In this document: piece after piece, positions 43,265-51,556 of the stretch
Position numbering within the stretch: the stretch's first letter is position 1
How the letters are laid out: each line of letters starts with the position of its first letter
Assembly: GCA_009885795.1 (NCBI GenBank)
Contig: VFKA01000020.1
Location: 1 to 64,000 of the forward strand
DNA length: 64,000 bases
Origin: Rhodospirillales bacterium
GTDB lineage: Bacteria > Pseudomonadota > Alphaproteobacteria > Dongiales > Dongiaceae
Reading direction: 5' to 3'
Position numbers and translations under genes: made by a program
The notes under the pieces: model-generated
What the model saw: the letters and a program-made list of their open reading frames with translations, nothing else
Told to the model about the DNA's origin: nothing
The model's database searches: none

Positions 43265-43930
43265 TTAGGCGCCGGCGACGCAGTCCGCCAAGAACCGGGC
43301 GGCCATGGCCAACCCAGCCTCGTCGATGCCATGCGCCAGGCCGGGACGGCTTTCGGCCGTCACCGCGAGGCCGGCGGCTTCGAGGGCGGACACGGCCACG
43401 CTCATCGCCGCGTAAGGGACCACTTGGTCGGCGGTGCCGTGTACGAGCAGCACCGGCGGGCGCGATCGAAGTTCGCCCGCGAGTCGCTCCGGCGCCACCA
43501 GGGCGCCCGAGAATCCGACCAGGCCGGCGAGCGCCGCGGCGCGGCGCGGGCCCACATGCAGCGCCATCATCGTCCCTTGCGAAAATCCGACCAGCGCCAA
43601 GCGATCGGCGCCGAGGCCGTGGCGCGCCAGCAGCTCGTCGAGGAAGGCATCGAGAATCGTCGCCGCCGCGAGTACGCCGGCGAGGCGCGCGCCATCGTCG
43701 CGGCCCTCGAAGCCGAACCATTGAAAGCCGTGCGGCGAGGCCTCGCAAGGAAAGGGCGCGTTGGGCGCGAGGAACAGGGCGTCGGGCATGGACGGCGCCC
43801 AGAGTTGCCCAAGTTCCAGGAGATCGCGCCCATCGGCCCCGTAGCCATGCAGGAAGACGACGACGCGCCCGGGCTTGCCGCCGGCGAGCGGTTGGCGCGA
43901 CGGCCCGGAGAGTGACAAGATCGAATTCAT
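43265..43930 (-). CDS. Phospholipase/carboxylesterase family alpha/beta hydrolase
   Basis: 221 residues. Triad Ser117 in GFSQGTMM, Asp168 in GTADQVVP and His200 in LAHGID; oxyanion loop FLHGYGADGRDL. It resembles bacterial carboxylesterase II/acyl-protein thioesterases. Cytoplasmic, no signal peptide. Natural ester substrate unknown. Confidence 0.87.
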   Translation of the reverse strand: MNSILSLSGPSRQPLAGGKPGRVVVFLHGYGADGRDLLELGQLWAPSMPDALFLAPNAPFPCEASPHGFQWFGFEGRDDGARLAGVLAAATILDAFLDELLARHGLGADRLALVGFSQGTMMALHVGPRRAAALAGLVGFSGALVAPERLAGELRSRPPVLLVHGTADQVVPYAAMSVAVSALEAAGLAVTAESRPGLAHGIDEAGLAMAARFLADCVAGA

Positions 43931-44061
43931 GTTCGGGGCGATGGTTCGGCTGCGGTGACTGTATGTAACGCATTCCGGAGCCGGTTCAAGATTTCCATTT
44001 CCCTTGTAGCCCGCGCCGCCTTAACCTTGGCGTTCGTTGTCAGCCCAGGAAGGTGTCGATC

Positions 44062-44565
44062 ATGCGTCTCGCCGTCCTCGTCCTCATCGCCGGGCTTGTC
44101 GCCGCATCCCTCGGCGCCGCCGCCCACGACCTGCAAAAACCGCAAGGGCCCGCGATCCTGGAAGTGGTGGGCGCGATCGAGCATCGCAATGACGGCACGG
44201 CCGCGCTCTTCGACCAGGCCATGCTGGAGGCGTTGGAGAAGACGGCGTTCTCGACCTCGACACCCTGGACCGACGGCGTCGTCGAATTCGAGGGCGCCAG
44301 CGTCAAGGCGCTCTTGGATGAAGTGGGGGCCAGCGGCGACAAGATCGTCGCCAGCGCGCTCGACGATTACGCCGCGGCCATCCCGATGGCGGCGCTGATC
44401 GAGCGCGGCGCCATGATCGCCTATCGCATGAACGGCGCGCCGCTTCCCGCCCCTTACGCGCCGCTCTGGATCGTATTCCCGTACGATACCGATCCGGCGG
44501 TGCTGACCGAGCAGCCGTTCCAAAGCTATTCGGTCTGGGCGTTGAAGCGGATCGTCGCGCACTAG
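44062..44565 (+). CDS. Secreted small molybdopterin-binding-domain-like protein
   Basis: 167 residues: signal peptide LAVLVLIAGLVAASLGAAA, then a sulfite-oxidase-type molybdopterin-binding fold (FSTSTPWTDGVVEFEGASVKALL and the tail AYAPLWIVFPYD...SYSVWALKRI). It lacks the molybdenum Cys, so it may be a non-enzymatic relative of YedY, as in other short periplasmic proteins annotated this way. AGGAAGG lies before ATG 44062. Confidence 0.75.
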   Translation: MRLAVLVLIAGLVAASLGAAAHDLQKPQGPAILEVVGAIEHRNDGTAALFDQAMLEALEKTAFSTSTPWTDGVVEFEGASVKALLDEVGASGDKIVASALDDYAAAIPMAALIERGAMIAYRMNGAPLPAPYAPLWIVFPYDTDPAVLTEQPFQSYSVWALKRIVAH

Positions 44566-44600
44566 TACTCGAAATCATAGAAGCGCGTTACGCAGCCCCG

Positions 44601-44690
44601 GCCCCCATGCTTCGTCCCTCGACAGGCTCGGGATGAGGAAGCTCGGGATGAGGGCCTCATCCTGAGCCTGTCGAAGGATAGAGGCCCGAC
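44601..44690. repeat. Family B repeat, copy 5 (expanded)
   Basis: CCCTCGACAGGCTCGGGATGAGG, then an extra GCTCGGGATGAGGG unit, then CATCCTGAGCCTGTCGAAGG. It seems to contain a partial duplication of one arm. It lies between the molybdopterin-domain and gluQRS genes. Confidence 0.7.
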
Positions 44691-44717
44691 TCGCGTTTCA
44701 ACGATTGCTGGCACTAG

Positions 44718-45545
44718 ATGACGGTGACGCGTTTCGCGCCGAGCCCGACCGGCTACTTGCATCTCGGGCACGCGGCCTCGGCCTTGACCGGCTGGCACGC
44801 GGCGCGCCAATCCGGCGGGCGGTTCCTGTTGCGCATCGAGGACATCGACCACACGCGCTGTCGGCCCGTGTTCGAGGACGCGATCCACGAGGATTTGGCC
44901 TGGCTCGGCCTCGACTGGGAGCGCCCCGTCAGGCGCCAGTCCGAGCATCGCGCCGAATACGCGGCGGCGCTGGCCGCGCTCGACGCGCTGGGCGTCCTCT
45001 ATCCCTGCTTCTGCACCCGGAAGGACATCGAGGCAGCGGGCCAGGCGCCGCAGGGACCCGAGGGGCCGCTCTATCCGGGGCTCTGCCGCGCGCTCGATGC
45101 CCGTGAGCGGGAACGCCGGCTCGCCGCCGGGGCGGTGCCGGCGATGCGGCTCGACGCCAAGCGCGCCGCCGGCATCGCGGGCGAGCTATCCTGGAACGAA
45201 GGCGGGCCGGCCCAGGTTCCGGTCGATCCGCGCCGCCTCGGCGATGCCGTGCTCGCGCGCAAGGATATCGGCGCCAGCTATCACCTGGCTGTCGTGGTCG
45301 ACGACGCGGCGCAAGGGGTGACGCTGGTGACGCGCGGCGAGGACCTTGCCGAGGCGACGCATCTCCATCGCGTGCTCCAGGCGCTGCTCGGTCTGGCGGC
45401 GCCGGACTATCATCATCACAAGCTGGTGCTGGACGATGAAGGAAGGCGGCTGGCCAAGCGCGGCGGGGCGAAGGGCATCCGGGCGATACGGGAAGCCGGG
45501 ATGACCCCGGCCGAAATCCGCGCGCTCGCCGGATTTTCGGACTAG
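44718..45545 (+). CDS. gluQRS: Glutamyl-Q tRNA(Asp) synthetase
   Basis: 275-residue paralogue of the GluRS catalytic domain without an anticodon-binding domain. APSPTGYLHLGHAASAL has the HIGH-type motif; zinc ligands are in YPCFCTR and YPGLCR; RRLAKR is the KMSKS equivalent. It glutamylates queuosine at position 34 of tRNA-Asp. Confidence 0.95.
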   Translation: MTVTRFAPSPTGYLHLGHAASALTGWHAARQSGGRFLLRIEDIDHTRCRPVFEDAIHEDLAWLGLDWERPVRRQSEHRAEYAAALAALDALGVLYPCFCTRKDIEAAGQAPQGPEGPLYPGLCRALDARERERRLAAGAVPAMRLDAKRAAGIAGELSWNEGGPAQVPVDPRRLGDAVLARKDIGASYHLAVVVDDAAQGVTLVTRGEDLAEATHLHRVLQALLGLAAPDYHHHKLVLDDEGRRLAKRGGAKGIRAIREAGMTPAEIRALAGFSD

Positions 45546-45613
45546 CGCTCGATGTCCGCCCAATGTAAGGGTTGGCGCGCCGTTCCAGTAGAAATCATGA
45601 AATAGTAAAAGCC

Positions 45614-46243
45614 TTGATCTCGGTCGCCGAACTCAGCGCGCTCCTCCAGGTCATCGTCGTGGACCTCGTCCTCGCCGGCGACAATGCCATCGTCGTCGGC
45701 ATGGTGGCGGCGAGCCTGCCGCGCGAGCAGCGCGCGCGCGTCATCGTTCTCGGCATCGCCGCGGCGACGGTCTTGCGCATCGTCTTCGCCGCGGTGACGA
45801 CGCAGCTGCTGCAGGTTCTCGGGCTGTTGCTGGCGGGCGGTGTGCTGCTGCTGTGGGTGTGCTGGAAGCTGTGGCGCGAGTTGCGCGAGCAGCGGCGCAT
45901 GGCCGTCGCGCTCGAGGAGCTCGAACATCCGCAGGCCACGGCCAAGATCGCGAAGCCGCCCAAGACCATGCGCGAGGCGGCGATTCAGATCGTGGTCGCC
46001 GACGTCTCCATGTCGCTCGACAACGTGCTCGCGGTGGCCGGCGTGGCGCGCGAGCACACCTGGGTGCTGATCGTGGGGCTGGTGCTTTCGGTGGCCTTCA
46101 TGGGCGCCGCCGCCACCCTCATCGCCGGGCTGCTCAAGCGATTTCCCTGGATCGCCTATGTCGGACTCGCGATCATTTTCTATGTCGCCTGCGCCATGAT
46201 CTATGAGGGCGTCCTTGAAATCCGCGACGCGGTGGCGGGCTGA
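45614..46243 (+). CDS. TerC family membrane protein, YjbE-like
   Basis: 209 residues, about seven TM helices, short TerC form. Paired acidic motifs VVDLVLAGDNAIVVG and VADVSMSLDNVLAV form the cation site; related YjbE proteins export Mn2+. No ATG fits the N-terminus. TTG 45614 places the start just before ISVAELSALLQVIVVDLVLAG; TTG 45572 is an alternative. Its 3' end overlaps the Nudix gene by 43 bp, convergently. A second TerC-family gene is at 21569. Confidence 0.8.
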   Translation: MISVAELSALLQVIVVDLVLAGDNAIVVGMVAASLPREQRARVIVLGIAAATVLRIVFAAVTTQLLQVLGLLLAGGVLLLWVCWKLWRELREQRRMAVALEELEHPQATAKIAKPPKTMREAAIQIVVADVSMSLDNVLAVAGVAREHTWVLIVGLVLSVAFMGAAATLIAGLLKRFPWIAYVGLAIIFYVACAMIYEGVLEIRDAVAG

Positions 46244-47088
46244 GCGAGGCGCAAGCCGTTCACGATCTCGATGTAATCGCGGTCGTCGGGCGAGACGAAG
46301 CCGTGGCGCACCAGGAAATCGACGATCACCAGGGCGACGTTGAACTTGAACTTGTCGGTGTTCGCCAGCGTGTCTATGACGCGCGCGACCGGCCAGAGGA
46401 AGAATTCCTCGATCTCGCCGTCGGTGTTGCGCGGCACGAACCCGGCCGGCAGCTCGATGTCATAGGCGAAGAGGATGTCGTCGCGCAGGCCCTCCGGATT
46501 CTCGGTGATGTAGGACACGAATCCGGCCGGGCGCGCGGCGCGGGCGAGCGCCTCGGGCATCGCCGCTTCCTCGGCGCATTCCTTCACCAGATTGTCCATG
46601 AGGCCGATGCCGGCCGGCTGGCCGCCGGCGACGATGTGGTCGAGCTTGCCGGGCCCGGTGGGTTTCGTGCGCGAGCGGCGCGCAACCCAGATTCGCGTCG
46701 CCTCGCCCCGCCCGACATAGCCGTTCAAATGGACGCCATGGCCGCGCGCGCCGAGGAGCGGCACGGCCGCGCGCTCCATTTGCATGAGGGCTGCGTCATG
46801 GAACGAGGCCGCCACGGGATAGAATTCGTCGCGCCAGCCTGGGACCAGCCCTTCGTCCCGCAACGTCGCGAGAACGCCGGCGACGGCGCGGCTCCGCGAC
46901 GCGAAGTCGGCGAGATCGGGCGAGAGGCGAACGGTGCGCTCCTCGACCGAGAACACGGACGGGAATCCGGCGAGCCTTGCCGCGATGGCCGGCGCCACCC
47001 AGCCCACGGCGCACTCGCCGATGAGGAACCGGCGATAGCGGCCGAGGTCGCGGCGCTGGCAGGCGAGCACCCGGTCGAGCAGGCTCAT
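46201..47088 (-). CDS. Nudix hydrolase with DUF4743 N-terminal domain
   Basis: 295 residues. The N-terminal DUF4743 part (1-120) is followed by a Nudix domain with GQPAGIGLMDNLVKECAEEA, a Nudix box in which the first Glu is altered but EExx is kept, as in plant and bacterial DUF4743 proteins. It likely hydrolyses a nucleoside-diphosphate derivative such as damaged thiamine diphosphate, by analogy to Tnr3. Start 47088 fits the family start MSLLDRVLACQR. Confidence 0.88.
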   Translation of the reverse strand: MSLLDRVLACQRRDLGRYRRFLIGECAVGWVAPAIAARLAGFPSVFSVEERTVRLSPDLADFASRSRAVAGVLATLRDEGLVPGWRDEFYPVAASFHDAALMQMERAAVPLLGARGHGVHLNGYVGRGEATRIWVARRSRTKPTGPGKLDHIVAGGQPAGIGLMDNLVKECAEEAAMPEALARAARPAGFVSYITENPEGLRDDILFAYDIELPAGFVPRNTDGEIEEFFLWPVARVIDTLANTDKFKFNVALVIVDFLVRHGFVSPDDRDYIEIVNGLRLAQPATASRISRTPS

Positions 47089-47190
47089 CGATGTCAGTCC
47101 CCCGTTATCGGCGGAGACGATCCTGGAAGAATTCCGGCGAACTGGCAATCGAGTCGGCGATGGGGCAGGCTTGCCGATGAAGGGATTTTC

Positions 47191-47889
47191 ATGCGCCCGA
47201 TTCCATTCTGGTTGTGGATTCTGCTGGCGGCGATCGCGCTCACCGGCGTCATCGTCTATCTCGCCGACCTCTATCCGGGCGTGCTGCGGAACCAAGACAG
47301 CCGGGTCCGGCTCGGCGCCCTCATGGCGTGGTTCGGCCTGCTCGCCGGCAGCGTCCTCATGCACGCGCGGGCCCGGCCGAAATCGGCCTTGCGCCACGCC
47401 GCGATCTGGGTCGCGATCGGTCTCGTGCTTATCGTCGGCTATAGCTATCGCGATTTGCTGACCGACATCGGCGAGCGTGTGCGGGGCGAGATCGCGCCGG
47501 CCGAAGGCATCGCCGCCGCCGACGGGTCGGTCGGCATCCGCGCCGGCGCCGACGGCCATTTTCGAGTGGCGGCCGAGGTGGACGGGGTACGGATCGTATT
47601 CCTTGTCGATACCGGGGCGAGCCATGTGGCCCTGGCGCCCGCCGACGCCCTTGCGCTGGGCTTCGATCCGGAACGGCTCGACTACACCGATATCACGAGC
47701 ACGGCCAATGGCACCGGGCGCAGCGCCCCGGTGAGGTTGGGCTCCATCGCCATCGGCCCCATCCAGGTCCACGATGTGAGGGCCGGGGTCAACGAGGCGG
47801 AGATGGACGAGTCGCTTCTGGGCATGAGCTTTCTCGGGCGCCTCTCGGGCTACGCGGTCGAAGGCGACCGGCTCACCCTGCGGCCCTGA
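47191..47889 (+). CDS. Membrane-anchored clan AA (retropepsin-like) aspartic protease
   Basis: 232 residues. Three TM helices lie in residues 5-90, then a TIGR02281-type protease domain with FLVDTGAS (Asp140) and LLGMSFLGRL near the end. The proteases are thought to act as dimers like retropepsin, with target unknown. GAAGGGA precedes the ATG. Sequence from 47539 to past the stop is duplicated at 48915-49373. Confidence 0.85.
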   Translation: MRPIPFWLWILLAAIALTGVIVYLADLYPGVLRNQDSRVRLGALMAWFGLLAGSVLMHARARPKSALRHAAIWVAIGLVLIVGYSYRDLLTDIGERVRGEIAPAEGIAAADGSVGIRAGADGHFRVAAEVDGVRIVFLVDTGASHVALAPADALALGFDPERLDYTDITSTANGTGRSAPVRLGSIAIGPIQVHDVRAGVNEAEMDESLLGMSFLGRLSGYAVEGDRLTLRP

Positions 47890-48083
47890 TCCCGGCCCAA
47901 GCGGGGGAAGGGGAGAACCGAGCGATCCACCCCATGTCCAGCGGGGGAGCGACATGCCGGATGTCGCATTTGGGACATTTTTCGCCAAGCGGGGGCGGTG
48001 GCAGCCTGAAGGCCCTGGCGCCCGGTTTTTCTTATTCACGATGTCAAAGAACTGATGCGAAGTATAGGACATTGTTCTGGAAA
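47539..48083 (+). repeat. Segmental duplication, copy A
   Basis: Protease-domain 3' part plus about 190 bp of downstream DNA, repeated at 48915-49373. Landmarks in both copies are CGCGCCGGCGCCGA at the left edge and TTCTTATTCACGATGTCAA with ATTGTTCTGG at the right. Copy A has an extra 88 bp between two CCAAGCGGGGG direct repeats (47897 and 47985), of which copy B keeps one. Confidence 0.9.
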
Positions 48084-48220
48084 AATCGAGGGGAATCATG
48101 CAGCCCAGGCGCTGTCACCTTCGCCGCCGAACCCCCAGGCGATCAAGACACCTTGACGGCGGCGGCGCGGTCGGCAACGCCGTTGAGGATTGGAAGACGC
48201 GGGTATAGTTTGGAAGAACG

Positions 48221-48397
48221 ATCCCACTCAACATCAAGAACCGCGAGGCCCATGGGCTGGCCCACCGATTGGCAACCGAGACCGGCAAAACGCTGACCCG
48301 CGCCGTCGTCGAGGTCTTGCGCGAGCGGTTGGCGCGGGTCAGGCGGCGCCGCAACGCGCGGGCCACCGCGACCGAGCTCAGGGCGATCGGGCGGTAA
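48221..48397 (+). pseudogene. VapB antitoxin pseudogene
   Basis: Reads IPLNIKNREAHGLAHRLAT and onward, nearly the same as the intact VapB at 50650, but the start codon is ATC instead of ATG and it stops after 58 codons where the intact gene continues. The flanking TATAGTTTGGAAGA upstream is also shared with the intact copy. No PIN toxin follows. It is a decayed duplicate. Confidence 0.85.
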
Positions 48398-48503
48398 TGC
48401 GCCGGACGGCAAACCGCGCTATCTTCGTGTCGTCACACTGGATGATGGCGAAACCATTCACAACGCGTTCTTTGACAGGAATTTCGAGGAGGGCAAGCCA
48501 TGA
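48396..48503 (+). pseudogene. DUF4258 family remnant (C-terminal 35 codons)
   Basis: Open frame reading DGKPRYLRVVTLDDGETI then HNAFFDRNFEEGKP and a TGA that overlaps the next ATG. This resembles the end of DUF4258 proteins, which commonly precede DUF2283 genes. The N-terminal part is missing; the left edge joins the dead vapB at ATGCGCCG, a string also present in the intact vapB, so recombination is likely. Confidence 0.6.
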
Positions 48504-48715
48504 AGCTGCACTACTATCCCGAGACCGACAGCCTTTATATCGAGTTGAAAGCGGATCCCGGCGTGGAGACCCGTGAAGTGGCGGAGGGTCTTATCGTCGA
48601 TCTCGACGCGCAAGGTCAGGTCGTCGGCTTCGATATCGACGGCGCATCCACCCGGTTCGACCTGACCACGCTGGAGACCATTGCCCTGCCGCTCACCGTC
48701 ACCAGGGCGGCGTAA
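48500..48715 (+). CDS. DUF2283 domain protein
   Basis: 71 residues: YYPETDSLYIELK, VDLDAQGQVVGFDIDGAS, the DUF2283 beta-strand pattern. It is commonly paired with DUF4258 and proposed as the antitoxin-like partner. Here its partner is only a remnant. The ATG overlaps the remnant stop, and its own stop TAATG overlaps the next start. Confidence 0.85.
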   Translation: MKLHYYPETDSLYIELKADPGVETREVAEGLIVDLDAQGQVVGFDIDGASTRFDLTTLETIALPLTVTRAA

Positions 48716-48928
48716 TGGCGAGGAAGCCGATCGAGGTCGAGGCGCTGAAGCACAAGGACGCGAAGCGGCGGAACATCCCAACGGCGGAGTTCGAGAGCGT
48801 CATGCGGGAGGAGGACAAGTCCCCCGTTCAGATCGCTTACCAGCGCCGCAACCGAGACCTCGATCCGCAGCTCGCCTGGTGCGGCAAGGACGAACAGGAC
48901 CGGTTGGACCTGGTCGCGCCGGCGCCGA
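48715..48928 (+). pseudogene. Truncated type III restriction-modification methyltransferase gene (5' fragment)
   Basis: About 68 codons starting MARKPIEVEALKHKDAKR and RNIPTAEFESVMREEDKSP, then RRNRDLDPQLAWCGKDEQD, which is the N-terminus of a Mod-type DNA methyltransferase. Coding similarity stops at the join with copy B of the protease duplication near 48915-48928. The catalytic domain and partner res gene are absent, so this is a dead fragment. Confidence 0.8.
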
Positions 48929-49373
48929 TGGCCATTTCCGGGTGGCGGCCGACGTGGATGGGGTGCGGATCGTGTTCCTGGTCGATACCGGGGCAAGCGA
49001 GGTGGTTCTGGCGCCCGACGACGCCGCGAGGATGGGCTTCGATCCGGGCCGGCTCGACTACACCGATATCGTGAACACGGCCAATGGCACCAGGCGCAGC
49101 GCCCCGGTGAGGTTGGGGGCCATCGCCATCGGCCCGATCCAAGTCCACGATGTGAGGGCCGGGGTGAACGAGGCGGCGATGGGCCAATCGCTTCTGGGCC
49201 TGAGCTTCCTCGGGCGCCTCTCGGGCTACGCGGTCGAAGGCGACCGCCTCACCCTGCGGCCCTGATCCCTTCCCAAGCGGGGGCGAGAGGACTGCCTGAA
49301 GGCCCTAGCGCCCGGTTTTTCTTATTCACGATGTCAAAGAACTAGCGGAAAATATAGGATATTGTTCTGGAAT
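48915..49373 (+). repeat. Segmental duplication, copy B, with protease-gene fragment
   Basis: Second copy of 47539-48083. It keeps the reading frame for FLVDTGASEVVLAPDDA through to a stop at 49265 but lacks the N-terminal membrane anchor and a credible start codon. The catalytic Asp and fold are preserved. It is out of frame with the preceding Mod fragment. Likely a pseudogene left by a recombination event. Confidence 0.88.
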
Positions 49374-49427
49374 AGTCCAGGCAAAACGTGCCGCGCCCGT
49401 TGGTGTCGTTCTTGGGCTCAAGGAGCC

Positions 49428-50546
49428 TTACTCCGCGAGCTTGGCGCGGATCGCCTTCGCGCGGTCATCAAGCTCTTGCGCCTCTTCCGCCCGCCCGTTT
49501 GCCCGCAATAGGGCGGCGTGGTTCTCCAGGCTTGTCGCCACGGTGGGGTGATCGGTCCCCAGCGTTTTCTTCAAGATCGCCAGTGCGCGCTCGAACAGCG
49601 CCTCGGCCTCTTCGTATCGGCCTTGAGCATGATAGACCGTCGCTAGGTGATTGAGGCTCTGCGCTACCTCGGGATGTCGCGGCCCCAATGCCTTCTCCCG
49701 AATCGCCAGCGCGCGCTCGTGGAGCGGTTCGGCCTCGGCGTATCGGCCCTGAGCTTGATAGACCGCAGCCAGATTGTTGAGGTTTGTCGCCACGCCTAGA
49801 TGCTGTGGCCCCAACGTCTCTTCCCAGATCGCCAGCGCGCGCTTCAAAATCGACTCGGCTTCAGCGTGTTGCCCTTGGGCCTCGTAGACCACCGCCAGGT
49901 TGTTGAGACTCTGCGCGACATCCGGATGCCGTAGCCCTAGCGCCTTCTCCCGGATCGCTAGCGCGCGCAGAAAAAGCGGCTCAGCCTTGGCGTATCGTCC
50001 CTGGGCGTGGTAGAGCGCCGCCAGGTTTGAGAGGCCTGCCGCCACGCTTGGATGCTGTGGCCCCAACGTCTCTTCCCAGATCGCCAGCGCGCGCTCGTGG
50101 AACGGTTCAGCTTCGACATATCGGCCCTGGGCTTTGTAGATCGCCGCCAGGTTGTTGAGGCTCATCGCGACGTTCGGATGCCGCGGCCCGAACACCTTCT
50201 CTCGGATCGCCAGCACGCGCTCATGGAGCGGCTCGGCCTCGGCGTATCGGCCCAGAGACTGATAGACCGTCGCCAGGTTGTTAAGGCTCGTCGCGAGGCG
50301 CGGGTCCGATTCTCCGAACCCTTCGGCCTCCTCCGCGGCGGCGGCGAACAGGCGTTCGGCTTCGGTGTAGTCGCCCTGCCTGTAGGCCGCTTCGCCGCCC
50401 GCGATGAAGCTATCCCACTTGCTGTCTTGCGTCAGGACGGGCGTCGCCCGCAGGGCTACAAGGAGCAGAACTATCAAGAACCATTCAGTCCGCGCCGGTT
50501 GATGGTCGGTCTCCTCGTGAGGATTGACTCGCGCGCCGACGATCAT
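49428..50546 (-). CDS. Kinesin-light-chain-like TPR protein
   Basis: About 370 residues from ATG 50546; earlier in-frame ATGs (50558, 50582) are possible. N-terminal hydrophobic segment EWFLIVLLLVALRATPVLTQ suggests export or an anchor. Then at least seven 42-residue TPR units, such as LNNLATVYQSLGRYAEAEPL with HERALAIREKALGPRHPEV, nearly repeated at both protein and DNA level (126-bp period). Such arrays mediate protein-protein contacts. It lies between the rearranged patch and vapBC, divergent from the latter. Confidence 0.8.
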   Translation of the reverse strand: MIVGARVNPHEETDHQPARTEWFLIVLLLVALRATPVLTQDSKWDSFIAGGEAAYRQGDYTEAERLFAAAAEEAEGFGESDPRLATSLNNLATVYQSLGRYAEAEPLHERVLAIREKVFGPRHPNVAMSLNNLAAIYKAQGRYVEAEPFHERALAIWEETLGPQHPSVAAGLSNLAALYHAQGRYAKAEPLFLRALAIREKALGLRHPDVAQSLNNLAVVYEAQGQHAEAESILKRALAIWEETLGPQHLGVATNLNNLAAVYQAQGRYAEAEPLHERALAIREKALGPRHPEVAQSLNHLATVYHAQGRYEEAEALFERALAILKKTLGTDHPTVATSLENHAALLRANGRAEEAQELDDRAKAIRAKLAE

Positions 50547-50649
50547 ATACCACCGCATGGCTCGCGAAGGCACGATATTCATTGACGGAAGTGTAAAGAT
50601 CTGCAAGATTTTGGAGGACAGGAGGAAATAGGTAAAGTTTGGAGGAAAA

Positions 50650-50901
50650 ATGCCGCTCAACATCAAGAACCGCGAGGCTCACGACCTGGCCCACCGATTG
50701 GCAACCGAGACAGGCGAGACGCTGACCCGTGCCGTCGTCGAGGCCTTGCGCGAGCGGCTGGCACGCGTCGGCAGGCGCCGGAAGGCGCGGGCGACCGCGA
50801 CTGAACTTAGGGCAATCGGGCGGCGATGCGCCGCGAATTTGAAGGGCCGGCCGGCGGAGCACGGCGCGCTGCTCTACGACAAGCGCGGGCTGCCGCGATG
50901 A
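50650..50901 (+). CDS. vapB: VapB-type antitoxin
   Basis: 83 residues with LNIKNREAHDLAHRLA and TLTRAVVEALRERL, the Rv0623-like ribbon-helix-helix antitoxin domain, and a basic/toxin-binding tail RAIGRRCAANLK. It binds and inhibits the adjacent PIN toxin and its own promoter. The start TAAAGTTTGGAGGAAAAATG contains a GGAGG Shine-Dalgarno. The stop overlaps the toxin start by 4 bp. Confidence 0.92.
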   Translation: MPLNIKNREAHDLAHRLATETGETLTRAVVEALRERLARVGRRRKARATATELRAIGRRCAANLKGRPAEHGALLYDKRGLPR

Positions 50902-51287
50902 TCGTCGATACATCGGCGGTCCTCGCCGTCCTCTTCGACGAGCATGACGCTATCCGCTTTGCCGAGGCGATCGCCACAGCGGATTCCTGCAAGATGTCGG
51001 CCGTCAATTTCGTCGAGGCCGCCGTGGTCGTGGATAGTCAGGCCGGTGCCGGCGGCGGCCGGCAGTTCGACGACTTCATCCGCCGCTCGGGCATGTCGAT
51101 CCAAACGGTGACCGAGGAACAGGCCCATGTGGCGCGGCAGGCCTATGCCGAGTTCGGCAAGGGTCGCCACGTCGCCGGTCTGAACTTTGGCGACTGCTTC
51201 GCCTACGCGCTCGCCAAAGTCACGGGCGAACCTCTGCTGTTCAAGGGCAAGGACTTCGCCAAGACGGACATGGCGACGGGACTCTGA
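50898..51287 (+). CDS. vapC: VapC-type PIN-domain toxin
   Basis: 129-residue PIN ribonuclease. Acidic site Asp4 (MIVDTSAVLA), Glu40 (VNFVEA), Asp99 (FGDCFAYALA) and a further Asp in FKGKDF fit the family. It would cleave RNA, often tRNA or rRNA, when free of antitoxin. It overlaps vapB by ATGA. All key residues are present, so the pair looks functional. Confidence 0.93.
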   Translation: MIVDTSAVLAVLFDEHDAIRFAEAIATADSCKMSAVNFVEAAVVVDSQAGAGGGRQFDDFIRRSGMSIQTVTEEQAHVARQAYAEFGKGRHVAGLNFGDCFAYALAKVTGEPLLFKGKDFAKTDMATGL

Positions 51288-51314
51288 CGCCACGGGGTCT
51301 AACTGGTGCGGTAC

Positions 51315-51331
51315 ATAGTTTGGAAAACTAT
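51315..51331. promoter_or_regulatory. TAGTTTGGA-type palindrome downstream of vapC
   Basis: ATAGTTT-GGA-AAACTAT, 7-bp arms. The core TAGTTTGGA also precedes the dead vapB (48206) and, as AAGTTTGGA, the intact vapB (50635). It may be an operator of this toxin-antitoxin family or the remnant of a third locus. Confidence 0.45.
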
Positions 51332-51334
51332 ATA

Positions 51335-51422
51335 CCGTCACTAATTATTACCGAATTTAGTGCACTGTCACCGAAATTCCGTCACTAATTATTACCGAAT
51401 TTAGTGCACTGTCACCGAAATT
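51335..51422. repeat. Exact 44-bp tandem repeat, two copies
   Basis: Units 51335-51378 and 51379-51422 are identical, each starting CCGTCACTAATTATTACCGA and ending AGTGCACTGTCACCGAAATT. The same 20-base end occurs in the 25046-25101 palindrome. No coding content. It abuts a family A hairpin. Confidence 0.92.
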
Positions 51423-51423
51423 C

Positions 51424-51545
51424 CGCCCCCTCACCCCGACCCTCTCCCCCGTTTCGGGGGCGAGGGAGCGACTCCCTTTGTTGTGCCCTCACCCCCTTCC
51501 TTCGTCCCTCGTCCTTCGACAGGCTCGGGACGAGGAAGCGCGGGA
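51424..51545. repeat. Family A hairpin plus family B element
   Basis: CCCCTCACCCCGACCCTCTCCCCC-GTTTC-GGGGGCGAGGG hairpin (51424-51498) followed by CTTCGTCCCTCGTCCTTCGACAGG with CTCGGGACGAGG (51498-51545). Two repeat types are stacked directly downstream of the convergent vapC and ecm genes and could terminate both. Confidence 0.65.
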
Positions 51546-51556
51546 GGGTGAAGGCT

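Noticed and set aside
49428-50546. Regular 126-bp repeats as a CRISPR-like or VNTR non-coding array
   Set aside because: They encode in-frame 42-residue TPR units.
51335-51422. Tandem repeat as a possible CRISPR array
   Set aside because: Two directly abutting identical 44-bp units with no spacers, and no cas genes.
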